56,727 nucleotides of DNA, taken from positions 175,001 through 231,727 of the forward strand of contig JAIVEQ010000001.1 of NCBI GenBank assembly GCA_023838465.1. The letters are read 5' to 3'. Each line of letters opens with the position of its first letter. Within the stretch, counting starts at the first letter, position 1. The position numbers and the translations under genes were made by a program. The notes beneath the pieces were generated by a model. It did no database searches, was not told the DNA's origin, and saw only the letters and a list, made by a program, of their open reading frames with translations. Below are positions 1-10,508 of the stretch, piece by piece. This stretch comes from Candidatus Thiodiazotropha sp. (GTDB lineage Bacteria; Pseudomonadota; Gammaproteobacteria; Chromatiales; Chromatiaceae).

Positions 1-1779
<1,779 letters not shown>

Positions 1780-1888
1780 ATAACACCCAAACATTTTGGG
1801 TCAGGCTCAAGCAGACGCAACACCCAATGATACGCCTAGCGATCTAACCAAATGCTGAGTTGTTCCAATAGGAATAACTCCGACAGTT

Positions 1889-2006
1889 TACCTGGCGAAA
1901 ATAGCGTGTTGGTACCACCCGATCCCATCTCGAACTCGGAAGTGAAACGACATAGCGCCGATGATAGTGTGGGGTTTCCTCATGTTAAAGTAGGACACTG
2001 CCAGGT
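1889..2006 (+). rRNA. rrf: 5S ribosomal RNA
   Basis: A gammaproteobacterial-type 5S rRNA of about 118 bases. The terminal helix is formed by TACCTGGCG at the start and CTGCCAGGT at the end. The internal conserved block GAACTCGGAAGTGAAACG and the GCGCCGATG(A)TAGTGTGGGG segment are intact. It follows 23S directly and is followed within about 10 bases by a strong terminator, so it closes the rrn operon. Exact ends may be off by one or two bases. Confidence 0.95.
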
Positions 2007-2015
2007 TTTTACAGT

Positions 2016-2052
2016 AAAAACCCCGGATCAGAAATGGTCCGGGGTTTTTTTT
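2016..2052 (+). terminator. Rho-independent terminator of the rrn operon
   Basis: A perfect stem, AAAAACCCCGGA (2016-2027) pairing with TCCGGGGTTTTT (2039-2050), with an 11-base loop, followed by a run of T to 2052. It lies just past 5S rRNA and reads as the end of the ribosomal RNA transcript. Confidence 0.93.
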
Positions 2053-2053
2053 T

Positions 2054-2431
2054 CTATTGTCCGTATGAACCAATAAACATTTGGTTCTTCACTACATCGA
2101 GTAGGTGGGGGATAATATATATGGCTATCCCGGTTATCGGTAGAAGTATTACTGGCCGCAAATGGACGCCAATCATCACAATTGGTTTCATCATCTATAC
2201 GTTACGTCACTCGTACTCCTGGGAGCTTTCCCGATAGTCCGGCTTGATTCGGGAACAAGCAAGTATTTAGTTAATAACCCGAAGGTTTGAAACATTTACA
2301 GTCCTTTGCGGTGATTGGCCTCCATTTACGGCCTATTCTTGCGCATTCTGCCGCCCAATCGATTAGGGGGAAGAGCCAAACATTTTGCCTAATCAGATTC
2401 TATTCAGGCCAAATAGGTTTAAAATCTCTGG
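2054..2431. other. Intergenic region after the rrn operon, no gene seen
   Basis: About 380 bases between the rrn terminator and the first protein gene. Short frames here overlap the terminator or the next gene and have no recognisable content or ribosome binding site. It presumably holds the promoter for the gene at 2432, but no convincing -35/-10 pair was found. Confidence 0.6.
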
Positions 2432-3067
2432 ATGTTGCTCTCTCTTACACTACTATTGATCGGTGCTTTGATATCAGGATTGGCCATCCGTCAGCTTATC
2501 TTTAAAAGAAAAGTACTTGTCGCCAGTCTGAATGGTCTTTTAGGTCTAGCACTTTTACTTGCTGCATCATTTGTATCGGTGTTGTTATTTAACATTCAGA
2601 GCTATGTTCAGTTGACCAAAGAGCAAGTCTTGGCTGAAATTGAAGTAGGTATTGCAGATTCGGAGCATACACCGCTTACTTTAACCATCGCTGGAAGAGA
2701 AAAGGTCTACCCTATCTCAGCCAATGAGTGGCGTATCGATGCACGTTTTATAAAGTGGAAACCATGGATGGCGTTACTGGGTAAGGATCCTGTTGTACGA
2801 TTGGAATCCTTATCCGGTCGAGGTGCCTTATGGATTAGTCGAGGAAGCCACTCCTTTGATCTTCATGCTGACTTTGAAATCGTCGATAAGATTATTTCCA
2901 ATCTGACTGACCGTTTTGGAATGGTTGACAGCATGTACGGTAGCTCGGTATACATGCCGATTGCAGCCGGTGCGCGCTATCAAATAAGTGCAACTCACTC
3001 TGGTTTGATTGCACGTCCAATAAACGACCTCGGAAAACAGGCTGTCATGGTTTGGGGTAGACAATGA
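2432..3067 (+). CDS. Conserved-type inner-membrane protein, function unknown
   Basis: A 211-residue protein with two hydrophobic segments near the N-terminus (about residues 1-20 and 31-55), followed by a roughly 150-residue soluble domain without a catalytic motif that I recognise. By topology the soluble part would be periplasmic if the N-terminus is cytoplasmic. Its stop codon overlaps the start of the M61 peptidase gene by four bases (ATGA), so the two are probably co-translated. Proteins of this shape are sometimes labelled multidrug-efflux-like in databases, but nothing in the sequence supports transport. The ATG at 2432 gives the first hydrophobic segment directly; its ribosome binding site is weak. 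Confidence 0.75.
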   Translation: MLLSLTLLLIGALISGLAIRQLIFKRKVLVASLNGLLGLALLLAASFVSVLLFNIQSYVQLTKEQVLAEIEVGIADSEHTPLTLTIAGREKVYPISANEWRIDARFIKWKPWMALLGKDPVVRLESLSGRGALWISRGSHSFDLHADFEIVDKIISNLTDRFGMVDSMYGSSVYMPIAAGARYQISATHSGLIARPINDLGKQAVMVWGRQ

Positions 3068-4881
3068 ATTGTTACAAGTTAGGCTTCAAGTCTGCTCAAG
3101 CCCACCTTTTTGAAATCGAGTTAACTATTCAACAACCCAATCCAAACGGACAGGTTGTCTATCTACCTGCCTGGATTCGTGGTAGTTACATGGTGCGTGA
3201 CTTTGCGCGCAACATTATTACTATTGAAGCCATTTCAAATGACAATCCTGTAATCATCGATAAAGTAGATAAGCAGACTTGGCAGATTGCACCGGTGGAA
3301 GGTGAGCTACGTATTACCTATACAGTTTATGCTTGGGAATTTTCAGTAAGGGCTGCGCATTTCGATACCACGCACGCCTATTTTAATGGCCCATGCTTGT
3401 TTCTGGGTGTTGAAGGCCAACAGCAGAATCCGTGCAGATTGACAATTCCCCCTCCAGATGGTGACACCTATAGGGAGTGGCGTGTTGCTATTGCGATGCC
3501 TGCGGAGAATATAGACGCGGCAGGATTTGGAGACTATATCTCTGATAGTTACGAAGCCTTGATCGACTACCCTGCAGAGATCGGTACTTTCTCAATGGCA
3601 GAGTTTGAGGTTAAGGGACGACAACATCGGATTGCTGTCTATGGTTTGCATAGCGCAGATCTAACTAGAATCTGTAAAGACCTACAGCTTATCTGTAGTG
3701 AAGAAGTAGGTCTGTTCGGTGAATTGCCAATTAATGATTATCTTTTTATGCTGCTGGTGGTTGGTGATGGTTATGGCGGATTGGAACATCGTAATTCAAC
3801 CAGTCTGTTAGTCAGCAGGAATGATCTGCCAAGGGGAAAACTTGACAAGGTTTCAGAAGACTACAGGAGATTCCTGGCACTATGTAGTCATGAATATTTT
3901 CACTTGTGGCATGTCAAAAGGATAACTCCAGAGATCTTTCTCCAGGAGGGAACTGAGAAAGAGGTTCATACCCTACAGTTATGGATCTTTGAAGGTATTA
4001 CCTCCTATTACGATGAGTTGATTCTGGTGCGGTGCGGGGTGATTGAGCGTGAGGCCTACTTTACGATGATGGCCGAGACTGTCACTCGGGTTATGAGAAG
4101 CAGCGGACGACACAAGCAGACCCTTGAAGCATCCAGTTTCGATGCTTGGACAAGATTCTATAAACAGGATGAGAATGCCCCCAATGCCATCGTCAGCTAC
4201 TACACTAAAGGCGCTCTATTCGCGTTACTACTCGATTTGACCATTCGGGTGCGGAGCAACGGTAGCTACTCGCTTGACCATGTCATGCGTGAATTGTGGA
4301 AACGTTATGGTAAACGTGGCATTGGTGTGCCAGAAGGTGGTTTTGAAATATTGGTTGCTGATGTGACATCCTTGGATCTGGGCGTGTTGTTCGACCTGGG
4401 TGTTCGATCTACACAAGAGCTGCCACTTGCCGAGACCTTGATGGAATTTGCCGTTGAAATGCACTTGTTTCCTGCAAGATCCAGTAAGGATCAGGGGAGT
4501 GTGGTAAACGAATCTCCACAAGTAAAAGATGCCAGGCCTGTTTTAGGTGCTAAATTGAGGCAGACTGAGCATTCAATACACATTCTACAAGTATATGACG
4601 ATGGTGGTGCGCAGCATGCAGGCTTATCTGCGGGCGATGAGATTATAGCTGTGGATGGAATACGTTTGAGTTCAGAACAGATGGAGCGATATATTGGTGA
4701 GCAGGAAGAAGGTGTACCGATCCAGATACATCTGTTTCGCAGAGATGAGCTACAAGTCGTTAATGTGATGCCACTACCTGCTCCTGCGGATACATGTACC
4801 ATCCACCTTCAGCCGTATCCTGACAGTGAGCGGCAGCAACGATTGGATAATTGGTTAAATCCCAATGAATCATTATCCTGA
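3064..4881 (+). CDS. M61-family peptidase with C-terminal PDZ domain
   Basis: A 605-residue protein of the glycyl-aminopeptidase (M61) type. The zinc-binding HExxH motif is HEYFH at residues 276-280, followed by the third-ligand region with Glu310 in WIFEGITSYY. The family signature GGLEH is at about 238-242. A PDZ domain occupies about residues 510-580 (with AGLSAGDEIIAVDG), expected to bind peptide C-termini. The first ~170 residues match the beta-rich N-terminal domain of the family. No signal peptide is evident, so the protein is probably cytoplasmic. Length fits the usual ~600 residues. It overlaps the upstream gene by four bases and birA by 17, so it belongs to the same transcription unit. 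The natural substrate of M61 enzymes is poorly known. Confidence 0.93.
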   Translation: MNCYKLGFKSAQAHLFEIELTIQQPNPNGQVVYLPAWIRGSYMVRDFARNIITIEAISNDNPVIIDKVDKQTWQIAPVEGELRITYTVYAWEFSVRAAHFDTTHAYFNGPCLFLGVEGQQQNPCRLTIPPPDGDTYREWRVAIAMPAENIDAAGFGDYISDSYEALIDYPAEIGTFSMAEFEVKGRQHRIAVYGLHSADLTRICKDLQLICSEEVGLFGELPINDYLFMLLVVGDGYGGLEHRNSTSLLVSRNDLPRGKLDKVSEDYRRFLALCSHEYFHLWHVKRITPEIFLQEGTEKEVHTLQLWIFEGITSYYDELILVRCGVIEREAYFTMMAETVTRVMRSSGRHKQTLEASSFDAWTRFYKQDENAPNAIVSYYTKGALFALLLDLTIRVRSNGSYSLDHVMRELWKRYGKRGIGVPEGGFEILVADVTSLDLGVLFDLGVRSTQELPLAETLMEFAVEMHLFPARSSKDQGSVVNESPQVKDARPVLGAKLRQTEHSIHILQVYDDGGAQHAGLSAGDEIIAVDGIRLSSEQMERYIGEQEEGVPIQIHLFRRDELQVVNVMPLPAPADTCTIHLQPYPDSERQQRLDNWLNPNESLS

Positions 4882-5857
4882 ACTGATTGATAGGCTGGCT
4901 GATGGACAGTTTCACTCCGGTCAGGAGTTGGGACAATTACTTAATATCAGTCGATCAGCAGTTTGGAAAAAACTGCAACAGATCAAGCAGGTCTACAATC
5001 TCGAGATCGATGCGGTTACAGGAAGAGGTTATAGGTTGAGAGAGCCCCTTGACCTTCTGAATCAGGATACTATTTTACAATTACTGACGAATGAAGGCCT
5101 TGAACAGCTTCCGACCCTACATTTACATGCATCCATTGATTCCACGAATGGATGGCTTATGCAGCGGGCTGGGATGGGTGTTAATGCAGGATCAGTCTGT
5201 TTGGCTGAGCAACAATTAGCCGGCAAAGGTAGGCATGGACAAAGATGGGTTTCACCCTTTGGTAGAAATATCTATCTCTCCATGCTGTGGCATTTCGAGC
5301 TTCCTCCTATGCGGATGGCCGGTCTCAGTCTGGCCTCAGCTATTGCGGTTTTACGCCTTTTGCATCAGCTCAACTGCAGCGAGGCCGGATTGAAATGGCC
5401 TAATGACATTGTATGGCACAATAAAAAACTAGCCGGGTTGTTGCTTGAAATAACAGGAGAGGCGAGTGGACCATCACATGTGGTGATCGGTGTTGGTCTC
5501 AATACCTGGCTGGGTACCCAGGGTGATGTTATAGATCAACCCTGGGTAGACCTTAATGCAATTCCTCATATTGTACCGCACACACGCAACGAGTTGGCGA
5601 GTAAGTTGATTTTGCATCTGCGTGATGTTATTCAGCAATACCAGGCAAACGGATTGACCTCATTTATCGATGAGTGGCAGCAGCACGATTTACTATTGGG
5701 AAAGGATGTAGTGATTCGCAGTCACAGCCAATCGCACAGGGGGGAGCACGTGGGGATCGATAGTTCAGGCGCTATTCGTATCCGCAGCAAGGGACATGAG
5801 CAGGTTTTTCATGCGGGTGAGGTCAGTCTCCGAAAGGAGGTAGGCGAAAAATCATGA
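4865..5857 (+). CDS. birA: Biotin-[acetyl-CoA carboxylase] ligase / biotin operon repressor BirA
   Basis: A 330-residue bifunctional BirA. Residues ~5-60 form a winged helix-turn-helix (GQELGQLLNISRSAVWKKLQ), as in the repressor type. The ligase core follows, with the biotinyl-AMP loop GKGRHGQRWVSPFG (about 119-132), KWPNDI (about 178-183) and a C-terminal SH3-like domain. It activates biotin to biotinyl-5'-AMP and transfers it to the BCCP subunit of acetyl-CoA carboxylase. The intact HTH suggests that it also represses biotin synthesis genes, none of which are in this window. The start lies inside the preceding gene; coaX overlaps its stop by four bases, the normal gammaproteobacterial birA-coaX pairing. 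Confidence 0.96.
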   Translation: MNHYPELIDRLADGQFHSGQELGQLLNISRSAVWKKLQQIKQVYNLEIDAVTGRGYRLREPLDLLNQDTILQLLTNEGLEQLPTLHLHASIDSTNGWLMQRAGMGVNAGSVCLAEQQLAGKGRHGQRWVSPFGRNIYLSMLWHFELPPMRMAGLSLASAIAVLRLLHQLNCSEAGLKWPNDIVWHNKKLAGLLLEITGEASGPSHVVIGVGLNTWLGTQGDVIDQPWVDLNAIPHIVPHTRNELASKLILHLRDVIQQYQANGLTSFIDEWQQHDLLLGKDVVIRSHSQSHRGEHVGIDSSGAIRIRSKGHEQVFHAGEVSLRKEVGEKS

Positions 5858-6591
5858 GGCTGTATGTAGATATCGGCAATACGGCAATCAAATGGGCCAA
5901 TGAGGTGGAGCTGCAGACAGGTGTTTTACATCAGGTTTCTTCTGGCGGGCTTCCAGCAGCAATTGAAGGGGCTTGGTTAAAAATACAAAAACCGGATGAG
6001 GTTCACATCGCCAGTGTGCTGCAACATCAGGTGTTATTGAATCTGGTCGACTGGATTCAGCGACATTGGCAGATTGCACCGAGGTTTGCACAGACAAAAC
6101 AAGATGAGCTGGGTGTGACAAATGGATATCGCCAACCAACACAATTGGGTGTCGACCGCTGGTTGGTGTTGCTTGCTGCCCGGATGCTTTCTCTCGATCC
6201 TCTGATTATCGTAGACTGCGGTTCAGCAACGACAGTTGACGCAATGGATGCCGACGGCAGGCACTTGGGTGGTATCATATTGCCAGGGTTAAAATTGTTT
6301 GCCAGTTGTTTACGTCAGAACACCGATATACCACCCTATGGTGCAGGGGAGATAATGAACTGTTTTGCGACTGATACCGCAGCAGGAGTCAATACGGGCG
6401 CTATGCTGGCGCATACTGCTACAATCGAGAAACTGTATCAAAACCTACAGCTTCGGTGTGGTGGTGAAATAGGGTGTCTTGTGACAGGTGGTGGTGCAGG
6501 GCTACTGTCCAGGCATCTTGAATTGACCCATGGCTTAGTGCCCGATCTTGTCCTGCAAGGTTTGGCACTCCAGTCTGCACATGCACAATAG
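5854..6591 (+). CDS. coaX: Type III pantothenate kinase
   Basis: A 245-residue CoaX, catalysing ATP-dependent phosphorylation of pantothenate, the first step of coenzyme A synthesis. The ASKHA-fold phosphate-binding motif DIGNTAIKW is at the N-terminus (Asp6). GVDRW lies near residue 100 and DCGSATTVD near 121, followed by GGIILPG. The ATG overlaps the birA stop (ATGA) and is preceded by a strong Shine-Dalgarno sequence, AAGGAGG at about 5834-5840. Type III enzymes are typically insensitive to CoA feedback. Length matches the family. Confidence 0.96.
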   Translation: MRLYVDIGNTAIKWANEVELQTGVLHQVSSGGLPAAIEGAWLKIQKPDEVHIASVLQHQVLLNLVDWIQRHWQIAPRFAQTKQDELGVTNGYRQPTQLGVDRWLVLLAARMLSLDPLIIVDCGSATTVDAMDADGRHLGGIILPGLKLFASCLRQNTDIPPYGAGEIMNCFATDTAAGVNTGAMLAHTATIEKLYQNLQLRCGGEIGCLVTGGGAGLLSRHLELTHGLVPDLVLQGLALQSAHAQ

Positions 6592-6653
6592 GATGCTATC
6601 ATTCATCAGCCATGATTTATGGATCTGGTGGCCTGAACAGTTACAATAAATCT

Positions 6654-7505
6654 ATGAAATGGCTATTCTTCATACTGCTGCTTGCCAACTTTGGACTGTT
6701 TCTGTTGATCTATCCTCAGGGCTCACAAATTAACAACGCTCATAAGGTTTCATCTGACATTGGTGAGTTGACCCTGTTCCATGAAACCGTCGAAACATTT
6801 GCTGAAGTTAGTGATGGTGAGCCAATCACTCCCTCAGTGGACGAGAAACAGGTTGAAGATCTGTCTGATGAAACGGTCAATAATAAACTGGAAAACGGTG
6901 AAGCGGTTATTGAACCTACTTCAAGTTTGCCATCAGAATCGCTAACACCGCCCCAGCAGGTGCCATCCTCTGAGCAGGTTGATAAGGAACCACCGGTCGT
7001 CTTGGCTGAAACACCTGAGCCACAGCCTATCCCAGCTACGCTAATCTGCAAAACGGTTGGCTTTCTGGAGAGTCGCTCAGATGCGGATATAGTATCGGTG
7101 CGATTAAGGGCGTTGGGACTTAAACCCGATCTGCAGTCAGAAACCCGAAATGAACAGGCTGGTGTGTGGGTGTTGATACCCCCACAACCAAGTCGGCACA
7201 AGGCTATTGAGATTGCCAACCGTCTGGAGAAAGATGGTATTGCTGATCTTTGGCGGTTTACCAGTGGTGAATTAGTGCATGCTATTTCGCTCGGCCTGTT
7301 TCGGGATGTGGAGCGGGCAGAGGCCCGGAGAAAGGAGATTACCGAAATGGGTTATGAGGCTATTATAAAGCCACGCTATAGACAAAAGACTAACTATTGG
7401 CTCCATTATCAGGGTGAACAGTTATCTGCCATCACAAAAAAGAGCTGGGATGCACTGCTGGCTGACTTTCCCAATCTAGAGTCAAAAGAAGTGGCATGTC
7501 AGTAA
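6654..7505 (+). CDS. SPOR-domain inner-membrane protein
   Basis: A protein of about 283 residues. It has one N-terminal membrane segment (MKWLFFILLLANFGLFLLIY), a Glu/Pro/Ser-rich linker of about 100 residues and a C-terminal SPOR-type domain (roughly the last 85 residues, with the aromatic and SLGLFRDVERAEARRKEI signature). SPOR domains bind denuded peptidoglycan glycan strands at division sites. An ATG at 6612 in the same frame would add 14 polar residues; 6654 is preferred because it starts right before the membrane segment, although neither has a clear ribosome binding site. A SPOR protein after coaX and before tRNA-Thr is a common gammaproteobacterial arrangement. Confidence 0.88.
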   Translation: MKWLFFILLLANFGLFLLIYPQGSQINNAHKVSSDIGELTLFHETVETFAEVSDGEPITPSVDEKQVEDLSDETVNNKLENGEAVIEPTSSLPSESLTPPQQVPSSEQVDKEPPVVLAETPEPQPIPATLICKTVGFLESRSDADIVSVRLRALGLKPDLQSETRNEQAGVWVLIPPQPSRHKAIEIANRLEKDGIADLWRFTSGELVHAISLGLFRDVERAEARRKEITEMGYEAIIKPRYRQKTNYWLHYQGEQLSAITKKSWDALLADFPNLESKEVACQ

Positions 7506-7507
7506 GT

Positions 7508-7536
7508 TTGCCAGAAAGCACAGAAACGCATAGAAT
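7508..7536 (+). promoter_or_regulatory. Sigma-70-type promoter of tRNA-Thr
   Basis: TTGCCA (7508-7513), a 17-base spacer and TAGAAT (7531-7536). The predicted start is about 6-7 bases before the tRNA and the discriminator is CG-containing (TCGCAC), as often seen in stringently controlled stable-RNA promoters. It begins three bases after the SPOR gene stop. Confidence 0.8.
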
Positions 7537-7548
7537 TCGCACTCTTCA

Positions 7549-7624
7549 GCCGGCGTAGCTCAGTTGGTAGAGCAGCTGATTTGTAATCAGCTGGTCGGGG
7601 GTTCGAATCCTCTCGCCGGCTCCA
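7549..7624 (+). tRNA. thrT: tRNA-Thr (anticodon UGU)
   Basis: A 76-base cloverleaf. The acceptor stem GCCGGCG pairs with CGCCGGC, the D-arm contains AGCTCAGTTGGTAGAGC, the anticodon stem CTGAT/ATCAG carries anticodon TGT at 7582-7584, the T-arm contains GGTTCGAATCC, and the CCA end is encoded (7622-7624). The anticodon reads ACA and ACG-type threonine codons. Confidence 0.97.
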
Positions 7625-7642
7625 ATAATCGATGAAAGATAT

Positions 7643-7666
7643 AATCCAGCCTCGGCTGGATTTTTT
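7643..7666 (+). terminator. Rho-independent terminator after tRNA-Thr
   Basis: Stem AATCCAGCC (7643-7651) / GGCTGGATT (7654-7662) around a very short loop (in practice a CTCG tetraloop), then a T run to 7666. It ends a single-tRNA transcript. Confidence 0.92.
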
Positions 7667-7667
7667 A

Positions 7668-8848
7668 TCCTTGAATATTGAAAGGGTTATTCCAATCCCT
7701 ATCTATTTCTTGCTCTCTATCAACGAGCAAATATCACCTAAAAAAGATATGGGTTCTTCCCCTGATCATATGGGTAACAGAAACTGGATGAATAGGTCGT
7801 CAATCATCGCAAAGGATCGCTAATTAATCCTTGAATCCTAAGTTAAATACCCTAAAGGGTTTAATTGTAGTAGTGCAGGGCAATGATCCCCCTTCACATT
7901 CTATGATCGCGACACTTGTATATACCTGTACAGCGCACAACGATGATGATCTGCTAAAATTGAGCCATTCACGGTGTAGCGTTACTTACTCAATCGAGTG
8001 AAACCCCTTAATACCGATATATTTCTAGTTTTCAAAAAAGATTTGCGCAGTTCATAGCGGTCGACTGAAGCTTCTACTTTACCCTAACCTAATCAAATGC
8101 AAATCAGGTGGACAGCTACTGAAATCAAGGTGAAGCAAATTGCTGTAACTGGCGTTCATTTGCAGCTAATTAATGGTTCTGTCAATGAGTGAAAGAGTCG
8201 TGCTTCTCTTTTCTACACATCTGTTCAGGGAAAGAGCGAAAATATTTATCAGTACACTCACTTTCGTTAGCTGTGTAGTTGTTGGTATCACTACATATAA
8301 GGATTAGAAAAAACGAAGTCATATATAAAAATCGATACAAAATAAAGAGGTCTATTGTTTATTGTTGCCCATAATTTAGTTCCTAAATACGCTTACTTGA
8401 AAAAAGTGACATTATTTTACAAACACCGAATGACGTGAAAATGACTATTAAAGAATATTTGAATGTTTCACGAAATCTTGCCTATTGAGACAGTACGCAG
8501 AATCGGCAATTTTAACTTTGCTTTTCAGCGCGGCCTCCTACGGCACCAAGTTTTTCTGTGGGTGGAGGCCAGTATTGTACTCACAATGGTCTGTCCGAGC
8601 GGACATATGAGTATTTAGCATTGTCTATTTATTGGACTTTTTACTAAGCTCAAATCATAGCTTGAAAATGCCTAGATCAACCTAGACAAGGCCAGATATA
8701 TGGAAGTGTTGACTTTTAATGGTTAGTATCATGCTTAAGAACAGGCCGATTAGGCCGATGTATGACTGATGGAAAGCTAATTTCACAAACAATACAGTGA
8801 CAAGTTTTAAGCTATGCACACAATCAATGTGCCGGTCAGGATAAAAAG
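7668..8848. other. 1.2-kb AT-rich region, no convincing gene
   Basis: This stretch between the tRNA-Thr terminator and the FecR-type gene has no frame with a ribosome binding site or recognisable content. A 63-codon frame at 7632-7823 runs through the terminator and is rejected. Small dyads are visible: ACCCTAAAGGGT near 7849-7860, a stem at 8532-8570, a perfect palindrome at 8592-8605 and the direct repeat AGGCCGAT (8743-8750, 8752-8759). In many gammaproteobacteria tRNA-Tyr, tRNA-Gly, a second tRNA-Thr and tuf follow here; none are present. Confidence 0.6.
8532..8605. repeat. Stem-loop and adjacent perfect palindrome in the gene-free region
   Basis: GGCCTCC (8532-8538) and GGAGGCC (8564-8570) can form a 7-base stem around 25 bases. 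Twenty-two bases further, TGTCCG-AG-CGGACA (8592-8605) is a perfect dyad suited to a dimeric DNA-binding protein. No T run follows either, so they do not read as terminators. They lie about 250 bases upstream of the FecR-type gene. Whether they are operators, part of a small RNA or remnants cannot be told from sequence alone. Confidence 0.35.
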
Positions 8849-10504
8849 ATGGAGAATCCATTGCCACCGCGACTGATAACCATTCACCCCTGGATAATCG
8901 CTATACTACTGGCTCTGTTGGCACTGCCAGTGTATGCGTCTGAATGGATATACACAGTCGTGGAAGGCGACAACCTGTGGGACTTTAGTGAAAAACACCT
9001 GGACAGTGTTCTACGTTTCGATCAACTTCGAAAATTGAATAACGTAAAAAACCCCAGACGGATGCAACCCGGTAGTCGATTGCGTGTACCGATGAAGTGG
9101 ATCCGCAGCAATGCTGTTCCTGCCCGTATTGCAGCAGTTAAAGGCCAGGTACAACTTGTCCGCAGCGATAGCACTAAGCAATCAGCGCTCTCATCAGGAT
9201 CGCTGATCCGGTTAGGGGACAGAATAAAGACAGGCTCCAATAGCAGCGTTGCAATCGAATTTGCTGATGGCACGGCACTGACCCTGCACAGCTACAGTGA
9301 GATACGATTTGATCATCTGAGTGCTCATGGGAAAACCGGTATGGTGGATTCCAGATTGCACCTGATCGATGGACGATTACAAACCAGGGTCAGGCCAGCT
9401 GTTGGTCCAGGCTCACGCTTTGAGATTCATACACCGTCAGCAATCACTGCGGTGCGTGGAACCGCATACCGCACGGCGGTGATAATGAATGGAGATTACT
9501 CGCATGTTGAAGTCCTGGAGGGCAAGGTTCAGGTAGCCGGGGCCGACAATCGCAAACTGATACATGCAGGATTCGGTACCCGGATAGCGAAGGGTGAGGC
9601 ACCAACCCCGCCCAGGAAGCTTCTTCCTGCCCCTAACCTGAAGCAAGTTGCTGAACCCATTCGCCAACTGAACTGGCAACTGAATTGGGAGCCTATCAAA
9701 GACGCGATAAACTACCGCGTGGAAATCAGTGCTGATCAGGAGTTGGACGTATTGATCGGGGAGGAGGTTACCCCTCATCCCCGTTTTACATTGCCTGATC
9801 TGTCGGATGAGCGTTACTGGGTCAGGATACGTGGTATTGACTCAGATGGCTTGGAAGGCAAGAGTGTGGTGCAGTCCATCCTATTCGACACTCAACCACA
9901 GCCTCCAATCTCCCTGAACCCTCCTGTTGATAGTGTTCTTCGCGCTAATGCTGCTGAGTTACAGTGGACGGCATCTGCCGACGCAGAAAGATACATGTTG
10001 GAGATTGCCACAGACCCGGCCTTTGAAAACACGGTACTGAAACTGGCGGATATAGATACGACCCACTACCAGACGACCGGAATTACCGAACCGGCTACCT
10101 ACTACTGGCGTGTAACCAGTATCGCTGCCAATAATGAACTGGGCCCAGCCGGTGTAGTTCGCTCATGGCAGCTCAAAGCTGTTCCCGATGCAGTTGATTC
10201 CACCGTTCTTGCTAAGGACGACTTGCTTGTTGCGTCGTGGCGACAAGGCAGTCCTGAACAGAAGTATCAGGTGCAGCTGGCCCATGAACCTGAATTTAAA
10301 GACATTGAGCTGGATGAGGTTACCGTTGAACCGGAAATCAGCTTTGAACAACGCTTCGGTCAGGTTCGCTACCTTCGGGTACGTATAATCGAAGCCGATG
10401 GTTATCAGGGGCCTTGGGGAAGTGTGCAGCGCATCGATCCACCACCAGATAATGGTATCTGGATAGTGCCTACAATCTTTGCCTTGGGCGTGTTTCTCCT
10501 ATAG
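8849..10504 (+). CDS. Secreted LysM/FecR-domain protein with fibronectin-like repeats
   Basis: A 551-residue protein. Residues 1-30 are a signal peptide or membrane anchor ending near LPVYAS. A LysM domain follows (about 33-82: YTVVEGDNLWDFSEKHL through RLRVPMKW), a fold that binds peptidoglycan glycan. Next comes a FecR domain (about 95-235, with GDRIKTGSNSSVAIEFADG and FEIHTPSAITAVRGTAY), then at least two fibronectin/Ig-like modules with YWVRIRG and YYWRVTS signatures. A short hydrophobic C-terminus ends the protein. Related FecR proteins often sit beside CHASE2-domain receptors, as here, where the next gene starts four bases after this stop. The likely role is sensing or presenting an envelope signal to that receptor; the signal is unknown. 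Confidence 0.88.
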   Translation: MENPLPPRLITIHPWIIAILLALLALPVYASEWIYTVVEGDNLWDFSEKHLDSVLRFDQLRKLNNVKNPRRMQPGSRLRVPMKWIRSNAVPARIAAVKGQVQLVRSDSTKQSALSSGSLIRLGDRIKTGSNSSVAIEFADGTALTLHSYSEIRFDHLSAHGKTGMVDSRLHLIDGRLQTRVRPAVGPGSRFEIHTPSAITAVRGTAYRTAVIMNGDYSHVEVLEGKVQVAGADNRKLIHAGFGTRIAKGEAPTPPRKLLPAPNLKQVAEPIRQLNWQLNWEPIKDAINYRVEISADQELDVLIGEEVTPHPRFTLPDLSDERYWVRIRGIDSDGLEGKSVVQSILFDTQPQPPISLNPPVDSVLRANAAELQWTASADAERYMLEIATDPAFENTVLKLADIDTTHYQTTGITEPATYYWRVTSIAANNELGPAGVVRSWQLKAVPDAVDSTVLAKDDLLVASWRQGSPEQKYQVQLAHEPEFKDIELDEVTVEPEISFEQRFGQVRYLRVRIIEADGYQGPWGSVQRIDPPPDNGIWIVPTIFALGVFLL

Positions 10505-10508
10505 CGGG

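Noticed and set aside
7632..7823. 63-codon plus-strand frame
   Set aside because: It begins in the tRNA-Thr tail and runs through a strong terminator; no ribosome binding site and no recognisable content.
10479..10508. TTG start for the CHASE2-GGDEF-EAL protein
   Set aside because: It lies inside the end of the FecR-type gene and adds ten unlikely residues; ATG at 10509 begins just after the stop.
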